DNA of 64,000 nucleotides, from positions 21,188,191 to 21,252,190 of the forward strand of contig NC_049986.1 in NCBI RefSeq assembly GCF_000003815.2, in the 5' to 3' direction. Shown piece after piece: positions 46,073 to 58,989 of this stretch (positions within the stretch are counted from its first letter, which is position 1; every line of letters begins with the position of its first letter). Below the pieces are notes generated by a model. That model saw only the letters and a program-made list of their open reading frames with translations, was not told where the DNA came from and searched no databases. The translations under genes and the position numbers were made by a program. This stretch comes from Branchiostoma floridae. Taxonomy: Eukaryota; Chordata; Leptocardii; Amphioxiformes; Branchiostomatidae.

Positions 46073-46875
46073 ATGGGAGGGTGCTGTTCATGTTCCCGTT
46101 CTGGGACTAGGGCCAGGATGCCTGATGTCGACGGTTCGCCTTTCGCAAAGTACATATTCCCCTTTGAGAACCTCGTGTTGGAAGGTGGGGGAGCGAAGGG
46201 AGCAGCTTACGTGGGCGCACTGAAGGTGAGAGATACAGTGTCTTGTAGCCTTGGTTGCTATAGGATATGGGAAGATTCTCTTACACAACCAGTGGGTACG
46301 TACTTGTCTTACGTTCTGGTGTCCCTCAGACACCTTCCTCATCAGAGCTTCTGACTGGAGTTCTGCTTTTCACCGCTATAAGGAGCTGATGTAGGTGGCG
46401 CTTTTCCGGCGAGAAAACACTTCCAAACGCGGATAAGCTTGTATCCTTGTGTGTGTGCGATTCTTGTGTGTGATTCTTGTTGTTATTACATAGAAATATT
46501 ATATTACACCAGGTATTGGATGAAGCGGGGATATTGAAAAATATCAAGCGGTTCGGCGGCACGAGCGCTGGCTCCATCACTGCGGGTTTTCTGGCAGTAG
46601 GCATGACTCCGCAGGATATTCTGGACAAGATAAACGAGGACCTAGGGGCCATTCTCCTTGGTGGGTAACGTTTTATGTCCTGTTTGTTGTATAAGTAACG
46701 TTACAGCGCGCAGGGGTGTATAGCCTTGTATTCAAACACATCCACACACACACACGCACACACGCACGCACACACACACACACACACACACACAAGCACA
46801 CGGACAATCACACACACACAAGCACATATCACACACAACCACACTCACACATATCGTACATAAACACACAAACAT

Positions 46876-46910
<35 letters not shown>

Positions 46911-49900
46911 CACACACTATGACACACATACTCCCACGCATAAGTCCATAGTGCCTTGAGCAAAATGTATGGCAGGAAGCTAAGTTGAACGTTTCTTTGC
47001 CCTCGTTAATAACATTACATATTAGTTTCCGACCCATTCATTTTTAGTCAAGAACGCATTTACGTTATAAAATTGGTAAGATATAACTCTAGTTTGAATC
47101 TGATATAAATCTTATCTTATACCTTTAAAGATTATGGAAATGTCGCTTTATCATTTCCACTTCCAGACAGCCCCTGGTATCTATGCGGATGCTGTAAATA
47201 CCTCTGGTATTTCAACAACCTGGAAAATCACTACGGAATCTTTCCGGCCGAAAGGTTCGTGAAATGGTACGGAGACGCCATTGAAGAACATCTCCGGAAG
47301 ATGAAGAGGAGGCAAGGGGTGGAGAACCCCAAACAGTTCGACAGTCTAAAAGGAGACATTACCTTCGCTGAGGTATTTATGCTACTTAATATATGTTCAT
47401 TTTGTAGTTTATATGAATATGTTTGTTGTCACGATACTGGTATCAGCCTGCTGCCTGGGGTCCACAATGTATTGTACTTGTCACAACCTGAATAAAGTAT
47501 CTCCATTATACTTTACACATTATACACACGCATTCATTACGGGCTGTACAAAGCAATGTACAGCAACGGCGAGACAGATCTATTTTTGGCGACGCCTTAG
47601 GAGCGAGCCTCATGGTATAGTATTGTGTGCATCTGAGTATTACAAACCGTAGTCACTTTTTATCGTTCTGTAAAGGTTTACGAAGCATTTGGGAAGGAGT
47701 TGTGCACGGTGTCGTATGAGACTGAGTTTTCCAGCGAGGTTTACTCTCACGTCAAGACGTCGCCACTTCTGGAGATCAGAGAGGCAGTGCGGATGTCCAT
47801 GTCGATTCCAGGTCAGACAAGAATTCATGGGATCTAATGCCAAACTTGTAGCACGAAAAAGGCAATACTTCTATGTCCGATCTAGACTATAGGCCGATTA
47901 AGTCCTGCTCTTGGACAAACCGTATTCTTCTATAAATTTTCACTGGGTACAACGTACGTCAAGTGACAGATAGGGAAGCATTGGTGAAGTAGTTCAGAAC
48001 GGATATGCTTCTGCGCATCACACATCCCGTTAAGTGACAAACATGTGAGTGTATTCAGTATGTTGTGGCTGGTTATTTTTAGTGGTGTTTGAAGCGTACA
48101 AACCTCCGGTCGGGCAACTTGGACCACCAGCAAGACACGTAGACGGAGGAGTGTCCGCCAACTACCCCATCTACTGTTTTGAAGGTCAGCTAATCTAATA
48201 ACGATCATATAGATCATAATACTGTAGATGCATTTAAGTTCGCGGGAATTTAATTTCGTGGTAGCGGGAAAAATGACTTTTCGCGGTGGTTTCAAGTTCG
48301 CGGTAGCACCATGCACTGTAGTTTCTTACCGCCATGGGAAAATGTTCGCGGTGGTTTTAAGTTCGCGGTGAAGCGGTGACCGCGAAAACCGCGAACTTTA
48401 AACCACCGCGAAAGTTTCTGCATTTACAATCTATTGAGTATTTGATCAACAAAAAAACTAAATATCTTTCCTCCCTGACAATTTTTTATGAAATGTTTTA
48501 AATTCTGTACTAATTAATTCAATGTGAATAATTGAACCCGTTTTTAACACCTCCCATAGCATTTACGGTTGCCATCTTTGCTTTGAAAGTCCGGCAGATG
48601 GTGCACTATGGGATCCACGTGTTGATCTATGAGCAATTATTTTTCTGTTTCTGTAACTATGACAGGTTGGTGGCTGTCCATGGAGGAACAAAACACCTTT
48701 GCTAACCGGCTGGATGGGTTAAATGGATGGGACCTGGCAAAGAACTTCCGTCCCGATGTCAGCCGCGAACACTTTCGAGTCGAGGGGAGTCCCCATGAGC
48801 AGAAAGCGATTCGAGAGAAAACCCTTGGCTCGTGTCTGGTACGGCAGCAGCTATAGTCCCTCGTTAACTTACTACTGAAAAACTATGATAGTGTAAAACA
48901 ATAAACATAGGCTAGTGTATACTCTCATACTTGATACTGATAAGAGAGAGCGTTTTGTTGCTAAATTTACTCTCGGCAGAGAACGAGGCCCAAACCACTC
49001 AGCCTGCCTGGGCATTTAAGCAACTAGTTTGAATGATTGGATTTGTTTTTGCATGACAGTTTACAGACACTCAGCCAGCAGACCGGTACCAACACCAGTT
49101 TGAAGATCGTACGAAACACTTCGTGGAGAATCACCCTCAATACAAGAGGATGTTGGAAAGACCAAATACAAAGCTGGGAAAGTAGGTCTTCCATTTATTT
49201 CTTGGGTGAATGTTAAGAAAAGTGCTAATTTATCCAAATTTCCCTTCCTATATTTTTGTCTGGCTTAGTGGAAGACACATGCAAAGTCCAACTCCTAGCA
49301 GGTTTGATGTAAGAGCACAAGAAGAAGCAGGTACATTTTTGAGAACTCATAACATTCGGCTTAACGATGACATCATTGTGCTATACTTACATGTATCAGA
49401 GAACTGTAAGAGTACGTCTCTTGAAAAACGTTTATCTAACTAGAATCTAACTACAGTAAAAAAGTAGGTTGTAAACTGAAACACCGCCTTGACCCGTAAA
49501 CTGCTACAATACAATGGGTCGTAAGTGCGAGATATCCGGTTTCGTCCCAACGTCTCTGTCAATTTGGGTAAGTCCCGATTCATTTTAAATGATAGTGAGG
49601 TAAAGTTAAGTCACATGCAATGATATTGCCAAACACAGATGAACTTTTATACTAATGAAACAATGTTTTTAGGGAGTACGGAAAGAGGGACCATCAGTTG
49701 CAGCAGGATCGGGATAAGTTCTCCAAGGAACTAGACAATGACCGCAAGCTGGAGAACAAGATTATGCGGGTCGCCGAAGCATGCCCGAACAAAGCGGAGA
49801 TGGAATGCCGATTTGCGACGGTAAGTGCTGGAAACGAAATCTTGATACAAGTGACTGATCGATATCAGCACATTTATAACATTTTAGATATCCCTCTGGA

Positions 49901-52310
49901 ATCATGGTCACCATAGTTGCTACAGGTGTAGCACATACCTTGTGGTATTCGACATACATAATGTAGTAAGTGGCAGGACAGGGCTGAGTGGGCTGGTCAC
50001 CATATGTGCGAACGTGTTTCGGTACAAATAAAGAGCAAAAATTCTACAATTACTTGTATTTGTATTTGTATTTGTATTTGAAAGGATAGAACGTTAGATA
50101 ATTATGCTAAAATGGACCCTACCTGCATGTGTGTGATAGTGACATTTGCCGTACAACCAAGCTGCATCCTGGAATACCTACCTGTTATCATTAGGAATAC
50201 ACCAACATAGAAATCAATAGCCATTGTCTTATGCAGTTGTTGTTATGCTTCTCACAGCTGACGCCTCAAGAGACCATACAGATATACGGAAAGAACGACC
50301 CGAAAGCAGCTTTCAAGATGCTGTTTCTTAACTACAAGGATGAGGTAATTTATCGAGCTAGGAAAGTGTATAAACTTAACATTCTTTCATAGATGGTGTT
50401 TTTTTAACTGCAATAACTTACTGTTCCCTGAGTAGCATTGTACATGACAAGTAAACGTTACTTAGTTACCACAAGTAAACCTACTCATGTCTTCTAACGA
50501 TAACCCCGACCTGTGCCTCGTCTCCTGAATAATTATAGACAGCGTGCCCCTACCATACTACTGGCCTGTGAAGAAAAGTTTTATATTTTTGTTTGAAAGT
50601 TTGAACCTTTATTTATCCATGAAAAGCTCAGATCGGCCTGCAGGCAACATATCATTGAGGTCATGGAGGAGATAATGATTAGATAAAAATCAATCAGAGA
50701 TTACAGATTACATCTAGTCCTAATAAATCTATCAACATATATCACTACATATACATACAAAACATAGAGCTCATGGTTAATAGTCCGTGTCCGTTCGTTT
50801 GTTGAATTCTTTTACTTATTAATATTCATAGTATACTGCAGAGGCTTTTTCAATCATACACTATTTTTACTTACAGCCGACCACGACTCTTGCTCTGGAC
50901 ATCTTCCATAACGAGAAGCCCCTACAAGCAGCGAGGAACAGAAACCTGAAAGGGTCATTCGCGAACACCCCGTTACAGCTGTACTCGCAGTTGGCGGCCA
51001 TGTTCGGCAAAAACCTTCCTATGCAGGTAGGAGTCCGTCAGGAGTGAATATTTTAGGATGAAAGGAAATCTGTCAGGATTAGGACACGATCTTTATCTTA
51101 TATGGATGACATCTTCTGAGAGCCGAAAACTGATGCGAGCGTGCTAATAAAAATGTTTGGCAAAGAAAAATTACATTCATTACTAAATGTAGTCAGGAAG
51201 GTTGAGTAAATGATTAGACCAAGAAGGTTATATAGACTAATAGAGATTCTGTTAATCCAGTTCAGGTCATCCTCAGTGAGGTGACTGTCCGGCATGATTG
51301 AACATGGTTTACGGAACAATAAATATTTTATTATTGCTCTTTGACCTATTATTCTTTAATTTTGAATTGATTCGACTTTGGCATGATGTTAATATCCGTT
51401 TTCGTATATGTATGTTTTCAGTTTAAGGCACATATTTCCTCATTCTGCAGCTCTTCTGTACGGTTTACAGCATTGCCAAAACTTGTTTTGGAAACGGACT
51501 ACAATTGGTCTTAAAGAAAAATAATAAAAAAAGACTTTAAAATGTTTTGGTAACATTGATATTTATTACTGAATGGCTGTAGGGCAATACCTTGATACGA
51601 TTAGAAATTGCGATCATTAAAGGTCGACTCTTTTTTTTCTATCACGTGTATCTGAATGGTGCAATAAAGCGACGTTATTAAGCTGGACCGCACCACCAAT
51701 GGATTTGGGGATTTTGTGCAATTAACAGAAGTATGTGATTATCCGTTGTGCAATTAACTGGCTTCTACTGTATTTCTCTCCCCTCTTCCATTTAGGAGTA
51801 TGACGTCGGCAGGAGTATCGGTATCAACGTGGACTACATCTCGACTTTCGACTTTAACATGGAGACTGCGGACAAGGAGTTTCTAATGGCGGTAAGCAAT
51901 AGAAACAGAGACTCTTTTTGATAACTAAAGCTGTATTTCCTTGACGATATATACACACACAGGCACGCACACAGACATACACACACACGCACACAGATAT
52001 ACATACTCTCCAAGCAGAGGTTCGGTTTCGGTTCGCGGACTAACCACGATAGACAGATGGATGGATGGATGGATGGATGGATGGATGGATGGATGGATGG
52101 ATAGATAGAGAGAGAGACAGATATAGACAGATATAGATACATAAAGATGTATCGTGGTGATTTAATCTCCAACAAGTACGTTAAGGAATCTTAATAATTT
52201 GAAACCTATGCATTTGTTATTTGTTTCTGCAGCAAGGCGCTGTGGCTACCATGGCGTTCCTCCATGATTGGGTTCGCCAACACCATCCAGCAGAACGTGG
52301 TTGCGAGTAA
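46073..52310 (+). CDS. Patatin-like phospholipase, N-terminally acylated (12 exons)
   Basis: Exons: 46073-46225, 46513-46660, 47167-47372, 47676-47811, 48083-48184, 48666-48838, 49060-49181, 49673-49820, 50258-50344, 50877-51026, 51796-51891, 52233-52310. All junction phases agree; 532 residues. Patatin landmarks: the oxyanion loop [15 protein letters not shown] (GGG 38-40), the nucleophile elbow GGTSAGS (Ser69) and the [10 protein letters not shown] dyad motif (Asp234); AVRMSMSIP between them is also typical. The start [11 protein letters not shown] fits N-myristoylation at Gly2 with palmitoylation of Cys4, Cys5 and Cys7, predicting membrane attachment. The C-terminal half (from about 270) is charged and unrecognised. 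The likely reaction is hydrolysis of phospholipid acyl esters. It does not look like a named vertebrate PNPLA. AATAAA lies at 52539-52544. Confidence 0.9.
46738..46917. repeat. (CA)n microsatellite
   Basis: Interrupted ca repeats in intron 2 of the patatin-like gene. Confidence 0.95.
48221..48428. mobile_element. Palindromic repeat built from ttcgcggtggttt units
   Basis: It opens actgtagatgcatttaagtt and closes aagtttctgcatttaca, which pair with each other. The inside repeats ttcgcggtggttttaagttc in both orientations. It lies in intron 5 of the patatin-like gene. It can form a long hairpin and looks like a foldback transposable element. Confidence 0.8.
51681..51772. mobile_element. Half-copy of the CAGTAGAA MITE
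   Basis: ctggaccgcaccacca, ggatttggggatt, gtgcaattaac and ggcttctactgta match the 34812-34989 element in reverse. The other end is missing. It ends about 24 bp before exon 11 of the patatin-like gene. Confidence 0.75.
52055..52100. repeat. (ATGG)n tetranucleotide microsatellite
   Basis: About 11 atgg units, then gata units, in the last intron of the patatin-like gene. Confidence 0.95.
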
Positions 52311-53418
52311 TAGACAGCTCCAGTCCGCAGTCAAGGATTACCAAGGAGCTTTTATATCTGATGAAAGCTCCTTGGGATTACAAAAACATGCTATGGATCC
52401 CATTGCATGCTGGGTGACGTGGTGCATCATGGGTAGCTCTGGGCCAGTTAAAATCATTGCTATGAGTACACGACGCATGGCTGGTGAATTACATAATGTA
52501 ACTTTATGCATAACGTTACTATTACAGAAGTAGCCTTTAATAAATGTGGTTTCGAAATCACATCAGCTTTTGCTTTATATTATGATATCCTAGTCTTGTG
52601 TGCTATAGTGAGTTTGCGTTAGGAAAAGAATTGTACTTTGAAGCTAGTAGCAGTATAGTTACAAATTAAGTTAATAACTATCTATACAGTGTTGTTGGGA
52701 TAATATAACAAAGTTCTTGAATCGGTTTATCACACAATAACTCACAATAAGATTCCCATATATTGTTATCATAAGATCGTGATCGTACTAAATGTTTTAT
52801 AAAAATTCATTGTCTATTCTAAAATGTTGGTGAGATAATTACGAAATCAATATATCATTGTTGTGGGTATTATTTTACTACAAATGTATGTTTTTGGGTC
52901 TTATGCTAAAACCAATTTAATGACATGAATTTGGTGACAAGGTTTACTTAAGTTGATTAATTTGCACAAGAAAGTAGTTGATAAATAACACAATAATCAA
53001 AAACAGGAAAAAGGAAATGCGAATGTAGCTTATACTTAGCCATCCTCCACTACACTGAAAAAAGTTGATTATAGTTGATAAATATCGGGGTAAAAAAATG
53101 CATAAGATAAGAACTGAACAAATGGATCTACTACCAGGAACCGATATGAGCACTTAATGATGAACAGAAGTTTGGCTCATAATGTTGTATACAGTGTATA
53201 TCCAAAACCTGTACTTTGCAGAGAGAAGTTGTGAATTCTATTTTCTCCACAGTCAATGTAATCAGTTGTTGTATTCGAGTTTGTGTTGATACTACTTCGA
53301 TACATGTTCTGCGATGGGTGGTGTATTCTAGGGTAGATGATGGCAGCTCAGATGTGCACTATTCTAACCACCAACATGGACGAGTTTTCGTGCTCATAAG
53401 ATTTATTTTGTGCTTCAG
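52311..53418. other. Spacer between the patatin-like gene and the Ly6 cluster
   Basis: Contains the patatin polyadenylation signal at 52539-52544. I looked for signal-peptide or Cys-rich Ly6 exons that would complete the orphan exon at 53419 and found none. Confidence 0.4.
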
Positions 53419-53609
53419 GCTTTGGAATCAACAGCTACTCGTGCGACATTTTGAAGTCCGATTACATGTGTATCGGTTGCTGCAGAGAGAACGGCTGCAT
53501 AACAGAAGGCGATTTTAAGATCGGCGGTGCCGCTCGGGCCAGCATCGCCACCATGGCCACCACCGCCCTGACCGTCCTCCTGACGATCGCCATGGCCATG
53601 GGGTTCTAG
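53419..53609 (+). pseudogene. Orphan last exon of a Ly6/uPAR-type gene
   Basis: After a gtgcttcag acceptor, phase 1, it encodes about 63 residues to TAG: SCDILKSDYMCIGCCRENGC is the end of a three-finger domain (CxxCC...NGC), followed by GGAARASIATMATTALTVLL and a hydrophobic end typical of a GPI-attachment signal. The exon matches the last exons at 57556 and 62968 in phase, length and tail. A matching 3' end with AATAAA (54058-54063, within gtggtaaaataaacttggt) is kept. No earlier exons are visible upstream, so it is probably a leftover of a duplication; it is called a pseudogene on that basis only. Confidence 0.65.
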
Positions 53610-54214
53610 CCGTACGTCGCCATGACGACGAATAACGTCACATGCTGACGCCATTCATGCTTAAAGCGATACATTCTTCGCGTGCTGTCAGCTTCTCTGA
53701 CAGATACGTCTGCTTAAGACAAGAAGAAAAATGCGTTTTTATTTTAGTCCACTTAAATCAGATCACATTTTTGATTTTGCTTATGAAGCTAAGCCGGATG
53801 ATGAAGATTTGTTATTGAATAACTAAAAGGTTTTGATTGAACCGATGATTATACAATACAAATCGAATGTCCCTTTTCCAACTACATCAATAAGACCATC
53901 AGATGTTACGGAATCGTACCATGTCGAGCACAAACCATTCTTTAATCCAAAGATGATGATAATTTCAATAAATATTTAGTGATATTCCACCTGTTTGACA
54001 GATGAAGTAATTCACTTAGTTTACACTGTAAAAGAGCTTGGTGTCTGCTTGTGGTAAAATAAACTTGGTTAAAGCAAGTCTCGACTAATTGTTTTTATTC
54101 TTAACGTTAAGTAAAAAAGTACTGTAGCCGCACTATCTCTTCATAGTGACAGGAGTCCAATAAATCCAAATGAAGTGATAGAACTTGTTACGTGCAATAC
54201 ACAGATGAATCGAC

Positions 54215-54300
54215 AGACAGCGCTTCAGTACCTTGGCAATGTCAAAAGTAATCCAAGATGGCGGCCACCAAAACAAATTTTAGATCACAGAACACAGTAT
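54215..54300 (-). repeat. Reverse copy of the YY1-motif repeat
   Basis: agcgcttcagtaccttgg and ccaagatggcggccacc are the reverse complement of the words in 43310-43620 and 58390-58680. Confidence 0.75.
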
Positions 54301-54599
54301 TTTTCTTGATCCTCGGAGTCAATGACATAGGGATAAAAAGTAGTATAAAGTAGTATGGGCATGAACTTTGCTATATGGTAGCAATCCTGTGTCGACGAAG
54401 ATGGAAGGCATCTGACTTAAACTAATGCATCAATATATCTGCACTTATAGTCTATAATAGATGATTAGTGTGCGAAACAAAACCCACACATTGTAGAAAA
54501 AAGTGGGGCTCTTCGTCTTCGTCTGCTTCCAAAAAAAGAAGTCAGAACCCACTAGTATTCACTAATATTCACACTAATATGAACACTAGTATTCGAGTA

Positions 54600-55459
54600 G
54601 TCCGAATTTCACCCCGAAATCTACAACTCTAAATAAGCCCCGATGTAAACATCACGAACTCACAGATTCCGCTGCAATAATGATTCACTCATTAGACAAG
54701 TGCGGTCTAATTTCTACTTATGTCAAATGCTCGAGAAGAAAAACGTGTACATGATTTATGTATGAGGGTAAAGGATGAGGCGTTGATAGTCAAATATTAT
54801 TGCAAATTATGTTATTTTACGTGGAACAAGACGTTGATAGGGGTGGCTAGCCAAAAGTTACTTTTGAGCGGCGTCTTTGTGGGTCGTCCCAGGGAGAAAA
54901 CACCTCGATTGAGGAAAGCTGCAACACCGTAAACCCCCTCAGAGCCTCGTGATATTTGTGGGAACAAAAGACATAGAACTACAGACTAAGAAACGCCCAG
55001 AATATATATAATATTGCCTGAAGAATAGTATATTTTTATATGAGTATCCTGTCCTTGGCCAGCCCTGGCTGTGCGTGCTGAACAGCCAAACCAATAAATA
55101 AGTACATAAATAAATAAGTATATCTTTATCTCTTGATCAACACAATTTCAAAATATCTACGGCTTCACTTAACAACATAGTATCAGAAGAATCTTTCTGT
55201 CTGTTTTTGAAGTAAACTTTTCTTAAAAAATCATCTCAAAGATCTTCTTTATAAGGAATCATCATTGTTAACTAAGCCAAGACGAAGTGAAACGCTATAG
55301 AGTAGAACTCAAAAGTAAGAAATTATATTTTTTTCCAAGAATTCAGATTACTCTGATCCCTTCATTGCCGTCGTTCCAACCATATCGCACACAAGGTGTT
55401 TCCGTGTCAGCTAAAACATACGTACCGCTAAACTCTCCGTAAGAAGTAAGGAAATCATC
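54600..55459 (+). promoter_or_regulatory. Upstream block of Ly6 gene A (duplicated, TATA box altered)
   Basis: It aligns with 58990-59774 over its length (ataagccccgatgtaaacat, gtacatgatt, atgagggtaaagga, cagagcctcgtg, aacaaaagaca). At the TATA position, 164 bp before the ATG, it reads ctatagag (55296-55302) where the other copy has ctataaaa. Confidence 0.65.
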
Positions 55460-57728
55460 ATGAAGGGACTTGTTTTCGTCATCGCCGTCGCTCTTGCCTG
55501 TTGTGTCACTACATGTAAGTTGTAGTTTTTTCTTTGTTTTGTCCCGCCCGTATTACACATGCACAATTAATAAAATCTTTCTTACAGTCACAGTCCTTCC
55601 TTATTCATTCTTTGACTACAAAACGCGGTTGTGTGCCCAGTGCCCACTGGCAGGAGACTAACTCTGACTAGAAGATCAATTCAAAGCTTGAGTTTTGGGC
55701 ACAAGCGAATCATTTCGGGCGTGTAAGACCACTAAGTGTAAGCTAAAACACTTTTAACTTTGACAAATTTGCAACAACACTGTGACTCAGGAAACACGTT
55801 GTCTTCTTCCTGCAACAAAGCACTCCGTAAATAATTTCATCAGGTTGGTTATTACTCATATAGTAAATTTCTTGTAAACACAACCAGGGTAGAACTCACA
55901 TCCAACGTTTCGATGTCTGTCAGACACTGACCATCATCAGGGTTAGAATGACTGCGTACAGGACAATCTTAACTTGACTTCGTTTCGGTTTCGCCTCAGG
56001 CGGTGCCCTGAAGTGCCGTATCTGTGCTGGTGCTGCTAGCAAGGAAGCCTGTATGAACCAAAACCTGACGATGTGCCCCNNNNNNNNNNNNNNNNNNNNN
56101 NNNNNNNNNNNNNNNNNNNNNNNNNNNNNNNNNNNNNNNNNNNNNNNNNNNNNNNNNNNNNNNNNNNNNNNNNNNNNNNGCATGACAACTGATACAAGTA
56201 AGTCGTAATTGGCAAGCAAATGTTAGATCTAGCTTTGTCGCATTGCCCTACATGAGTTTTTTCAGCGTTTCTTACGTCTCTAGCATCGCACCTTTTCCAC
56301 TCTTAGCATTCTCATGAAATAAAGGTGTACTACATGAGTTTTGAGATTAATTGAGTAGTAGAAAATGTCGGTTAGTCCTGATAATGAAGATGATAATTCA
56401 ATTGTACGTGTTGAAGCAGTGGTACAGTCCGGTTCTGCCTGATAGTTTTACGTGCTTTGTGGCATTTACATGGAGCACGTCCTTTTCTTTTTTAATTAGC
56501 CCACACTCGCTTAATTTTATGGATGGCATCCCATGGGGTCCCCACAACTAATGCGCGAGGGCGAAAAAGAAATCCAGCAAAAATCCAGCTAAAACACAGG
56601 ACTATACATTTGGTCAATTCTCTCCCGGCCGGGCTTGCTTTGTTCACCTCCAGTAACACTAACAGTGTAAGAAACAATCGTTGTCAATTCAATCATGTTT
56701 ATATTACAATTCTTGTTTGAATAGGGAACATGGACGCGCTGTGGCCTCATGCCCTGACTATCTAGGGCAGATCCTCTGGCAAGCATAAGATTCTTAGCTT
56801 AAGATGTAGAGTTGCAAATAATTACAGGTATAATATCATAAGTACATCATCACCTTCTGTATGCTGTGTATATACCTTTTTTATTTATTTTTCAGAGGCT
56901 TTTGGTACAAAGGCGTTTAGCACCGTCTGCACAACACAGAGCGCTTGTGACGCAGGTACATTCTTCCCTATGGCACAATAAGTTATGATCTTGATCGGAC
57001 CTTAATTTTCTATAATCGTTCTAACATTCATGTATCTTCTATGTCAAGGTGTCATATCTTTATCAAATTCACATTATAAAACTGTACAAGTATAAACTAC
57101 AAAGAGTCAGCCATGACTTCAAGTACCAGAGTTACCCACCTAGGATTGATGTGTTCAAAAATTCGTATTTTCCCAGAACTATCGTAGAATGGAATATGTT
57201 ATCACCAAGCACAGTAGGAGCATCTTCTTGTGACGGGTCCTTCGGTGTAATATATCCAGCTGCTGCCGCGCCGCGTGCCAGCGAAGCTGGTGTGTTACGA
57301 CGAAGGGCGGTTATACCGGCTTTATAGATACAGATATAGATACAGAACTTAATGCATGCTTTATTTTTTTGCACGATATATCATCCAAAGCGGCTGTTAA
57401 CAACTTCCAAACTACAATGTATTTTAATCAGGCAGGGTCTCTACTTTGCCGATTTGGTACAGCTCTGATAAGCACAGATAAAACAAAACACATGATACAT
57501 GAAATTTCAATCCGTCTGGACGATGATCTTTAGAGAAAGTCTTTCTTGTCTCCAGCTAAGATGGGGAACCCCCAATTGTGCAAGACCTCCGGTGACTCCT
57601 TCACCTGTGTCTACTGCTGCACCACTGACGGCTGTGTGCCCGGAGCTGCATCCGCCGCTCGCGTCAGCATCGTCACCATGGCAACCGCCGCCATGGCCGT
57701 CCTCCTGAAGAACGCCGCGGGGTTCTAG
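55460..57728 (+). CDS. Ly6/uPAR-type GPI-anchored protein, gene A
   Basis: Four exons: 55460-55514, 56000-56197 (with the gap), 56896-56955, 57556-57728; all junctions phase 1. MKGLVFVIAVALACCVTT is the signal peptide. The mature part has CGALKCRICAGAASKEACM, then CMTTDT after the gap, FSTVCTTQSACDA, and CVYCCTTDGC, the Cys pattern of a single three-finger (LU) domain ending in CC...DGC. GAASAARVSIVTMATAAMAV forms a GPI-type hydrophobic tail. The same exons occur in the gene ending at 63149. The gap of exactly 100 N probably stands for few missing bases, since the intact paralogue's exon is 114 nt and 98 are visible here. AATAAA is at 57959-57964. The ligand is unknown. Confidence 0.85.
56080..56179. 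other. Assembly gap inside exon 2 of Ly6 gene A
   Basis: Exactly 100 N, a common placeholder for a gap of unknown size. Confidence 1.
57244..57345 (+). repeat. SINE-like repeat with GATACA tail
   Basis: gccgcgtgccagcgaagctg, gtgtgttacgacgaagggcg, gttataccggctttatagat, then acagatatagatacag. Third copy of the family at 16404 and 25605. It lies in intron 3 of Ly6 gene A and is absent from the matching intron of the paralogue. Confidence 0.7.
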
Positions 57729-58219
57729 CAGCACGTTGCCATGACGACGAAAGACGCTTGACGTCATTTCCGCTAAAAGCAATGCATTTAAGTCGCTTCG
57801 TGTCACTCTGACAGATGATTCTGCTGAGACAATAGAATTTTGTTTCTTTCTTTTTAATTGAAACAATGGAGATACGTAGCAAATCGAATTTTCTTCTTTC
57901 TTTCTGAAATATTTTGATTGAAACAATGGATGATACGTCTGGGGTCTGCTTGTGGTGAAATAAACTTGGTAAAAACGACTTGGACTGTTTTTATTGTCAA
58001 CCTAATTTACTGCAGCTACACTCTCTCGTTTTGATGAAGGATCACTACAGATAGTCATTTTTTTCTGCTCAAATCATAATTTGTTTTTGTTTCCATTTGC
58101 TTTTTTACTGTTTGTACATGTCCCATAATACCTGTTATAAAAGCTCAATGTAGAAAACAAGACATGTACACTATGCGTCGATGAAGATTAGACATCCAGG
58201 TAATAAGATATGCCACAAA

Positions 58220-58680
58220 ATGCAGTTATTCAAGCAACTGGATATGATTTTGGAACCGGTCAGACGTTTCGGATAGTATCCACTAAACCTTCGCCAGTGT
58301 CACTGACGAAGGATGGTGGATAATATCCGACACATCTGACCGTCTGGTTGGATAATCTGGAAGAATCATCGAATCGTTCTATGGGGAAAATGAAGGTCTC
58401 AAGATTTAACATTTGACACAAGGCACCTGCCTTGCCTTGAACTTTATTTGACCCTACGGCTTTCCTTTGATGCAGCTTGTTTTGGTGGCCGCCATCTTGG
58501 TTTACCTTTGACCTTGCCAAGGTACTGAAGCGCTTTCTGTCGAGTCGTCAATGTCTTGCATATTACAAGTTTATCCTTAGTTCCTTTCTTCACGACCCAT
58601 TTGACTTCCTATAGTGAATGGTAATGAAATCAATTCGTTGAAATTTCTTTAGATACTTTGTCCCCTCTGGTCATAATTAG
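58220..58680 (+). repeat. Two adjoining dispersed repeats, including the YY1-motif repeat
   Basis: 58220-58330 matches 42290-42400 (gatatgattttggaaccggt, cagtgtcactgac). 58390-58680 matches 43310-43620 (ggtggccgccatcttgg at 58484-58500, tactgaagcgctttctgtcg). The same two repeats occur in the same order near 42.3-43.6 kb, which suggests an old segmental duplication. Confidence 0.7.
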
Positions 58681-58989
58681 CGGCTGATATAATTAGTTAC
58701 AGTGAGGTACACATGAACCGGTATAACCGCACTTTAGTGCCAGGCACGGGCATGCGGGTGTAGAACAATACTGAACCCGTCACCTCCATCTGTCTGTTGT
58801 TTACGATGATACGAGGAATAAGACTCATCAATAGTCAAAGGGGACTTTGAAGAACGAACTTTTAGAATCTTGTATAAATTTTAGACTCTTTAGATTTCTT
58901 TCATGATTTGTGGAAGGTTTTGATTTTATAAGTTAAATCTGTACTTTCCACGTGTTGAAATTTTCACCCTGAACTCTTTATTTATTTAT

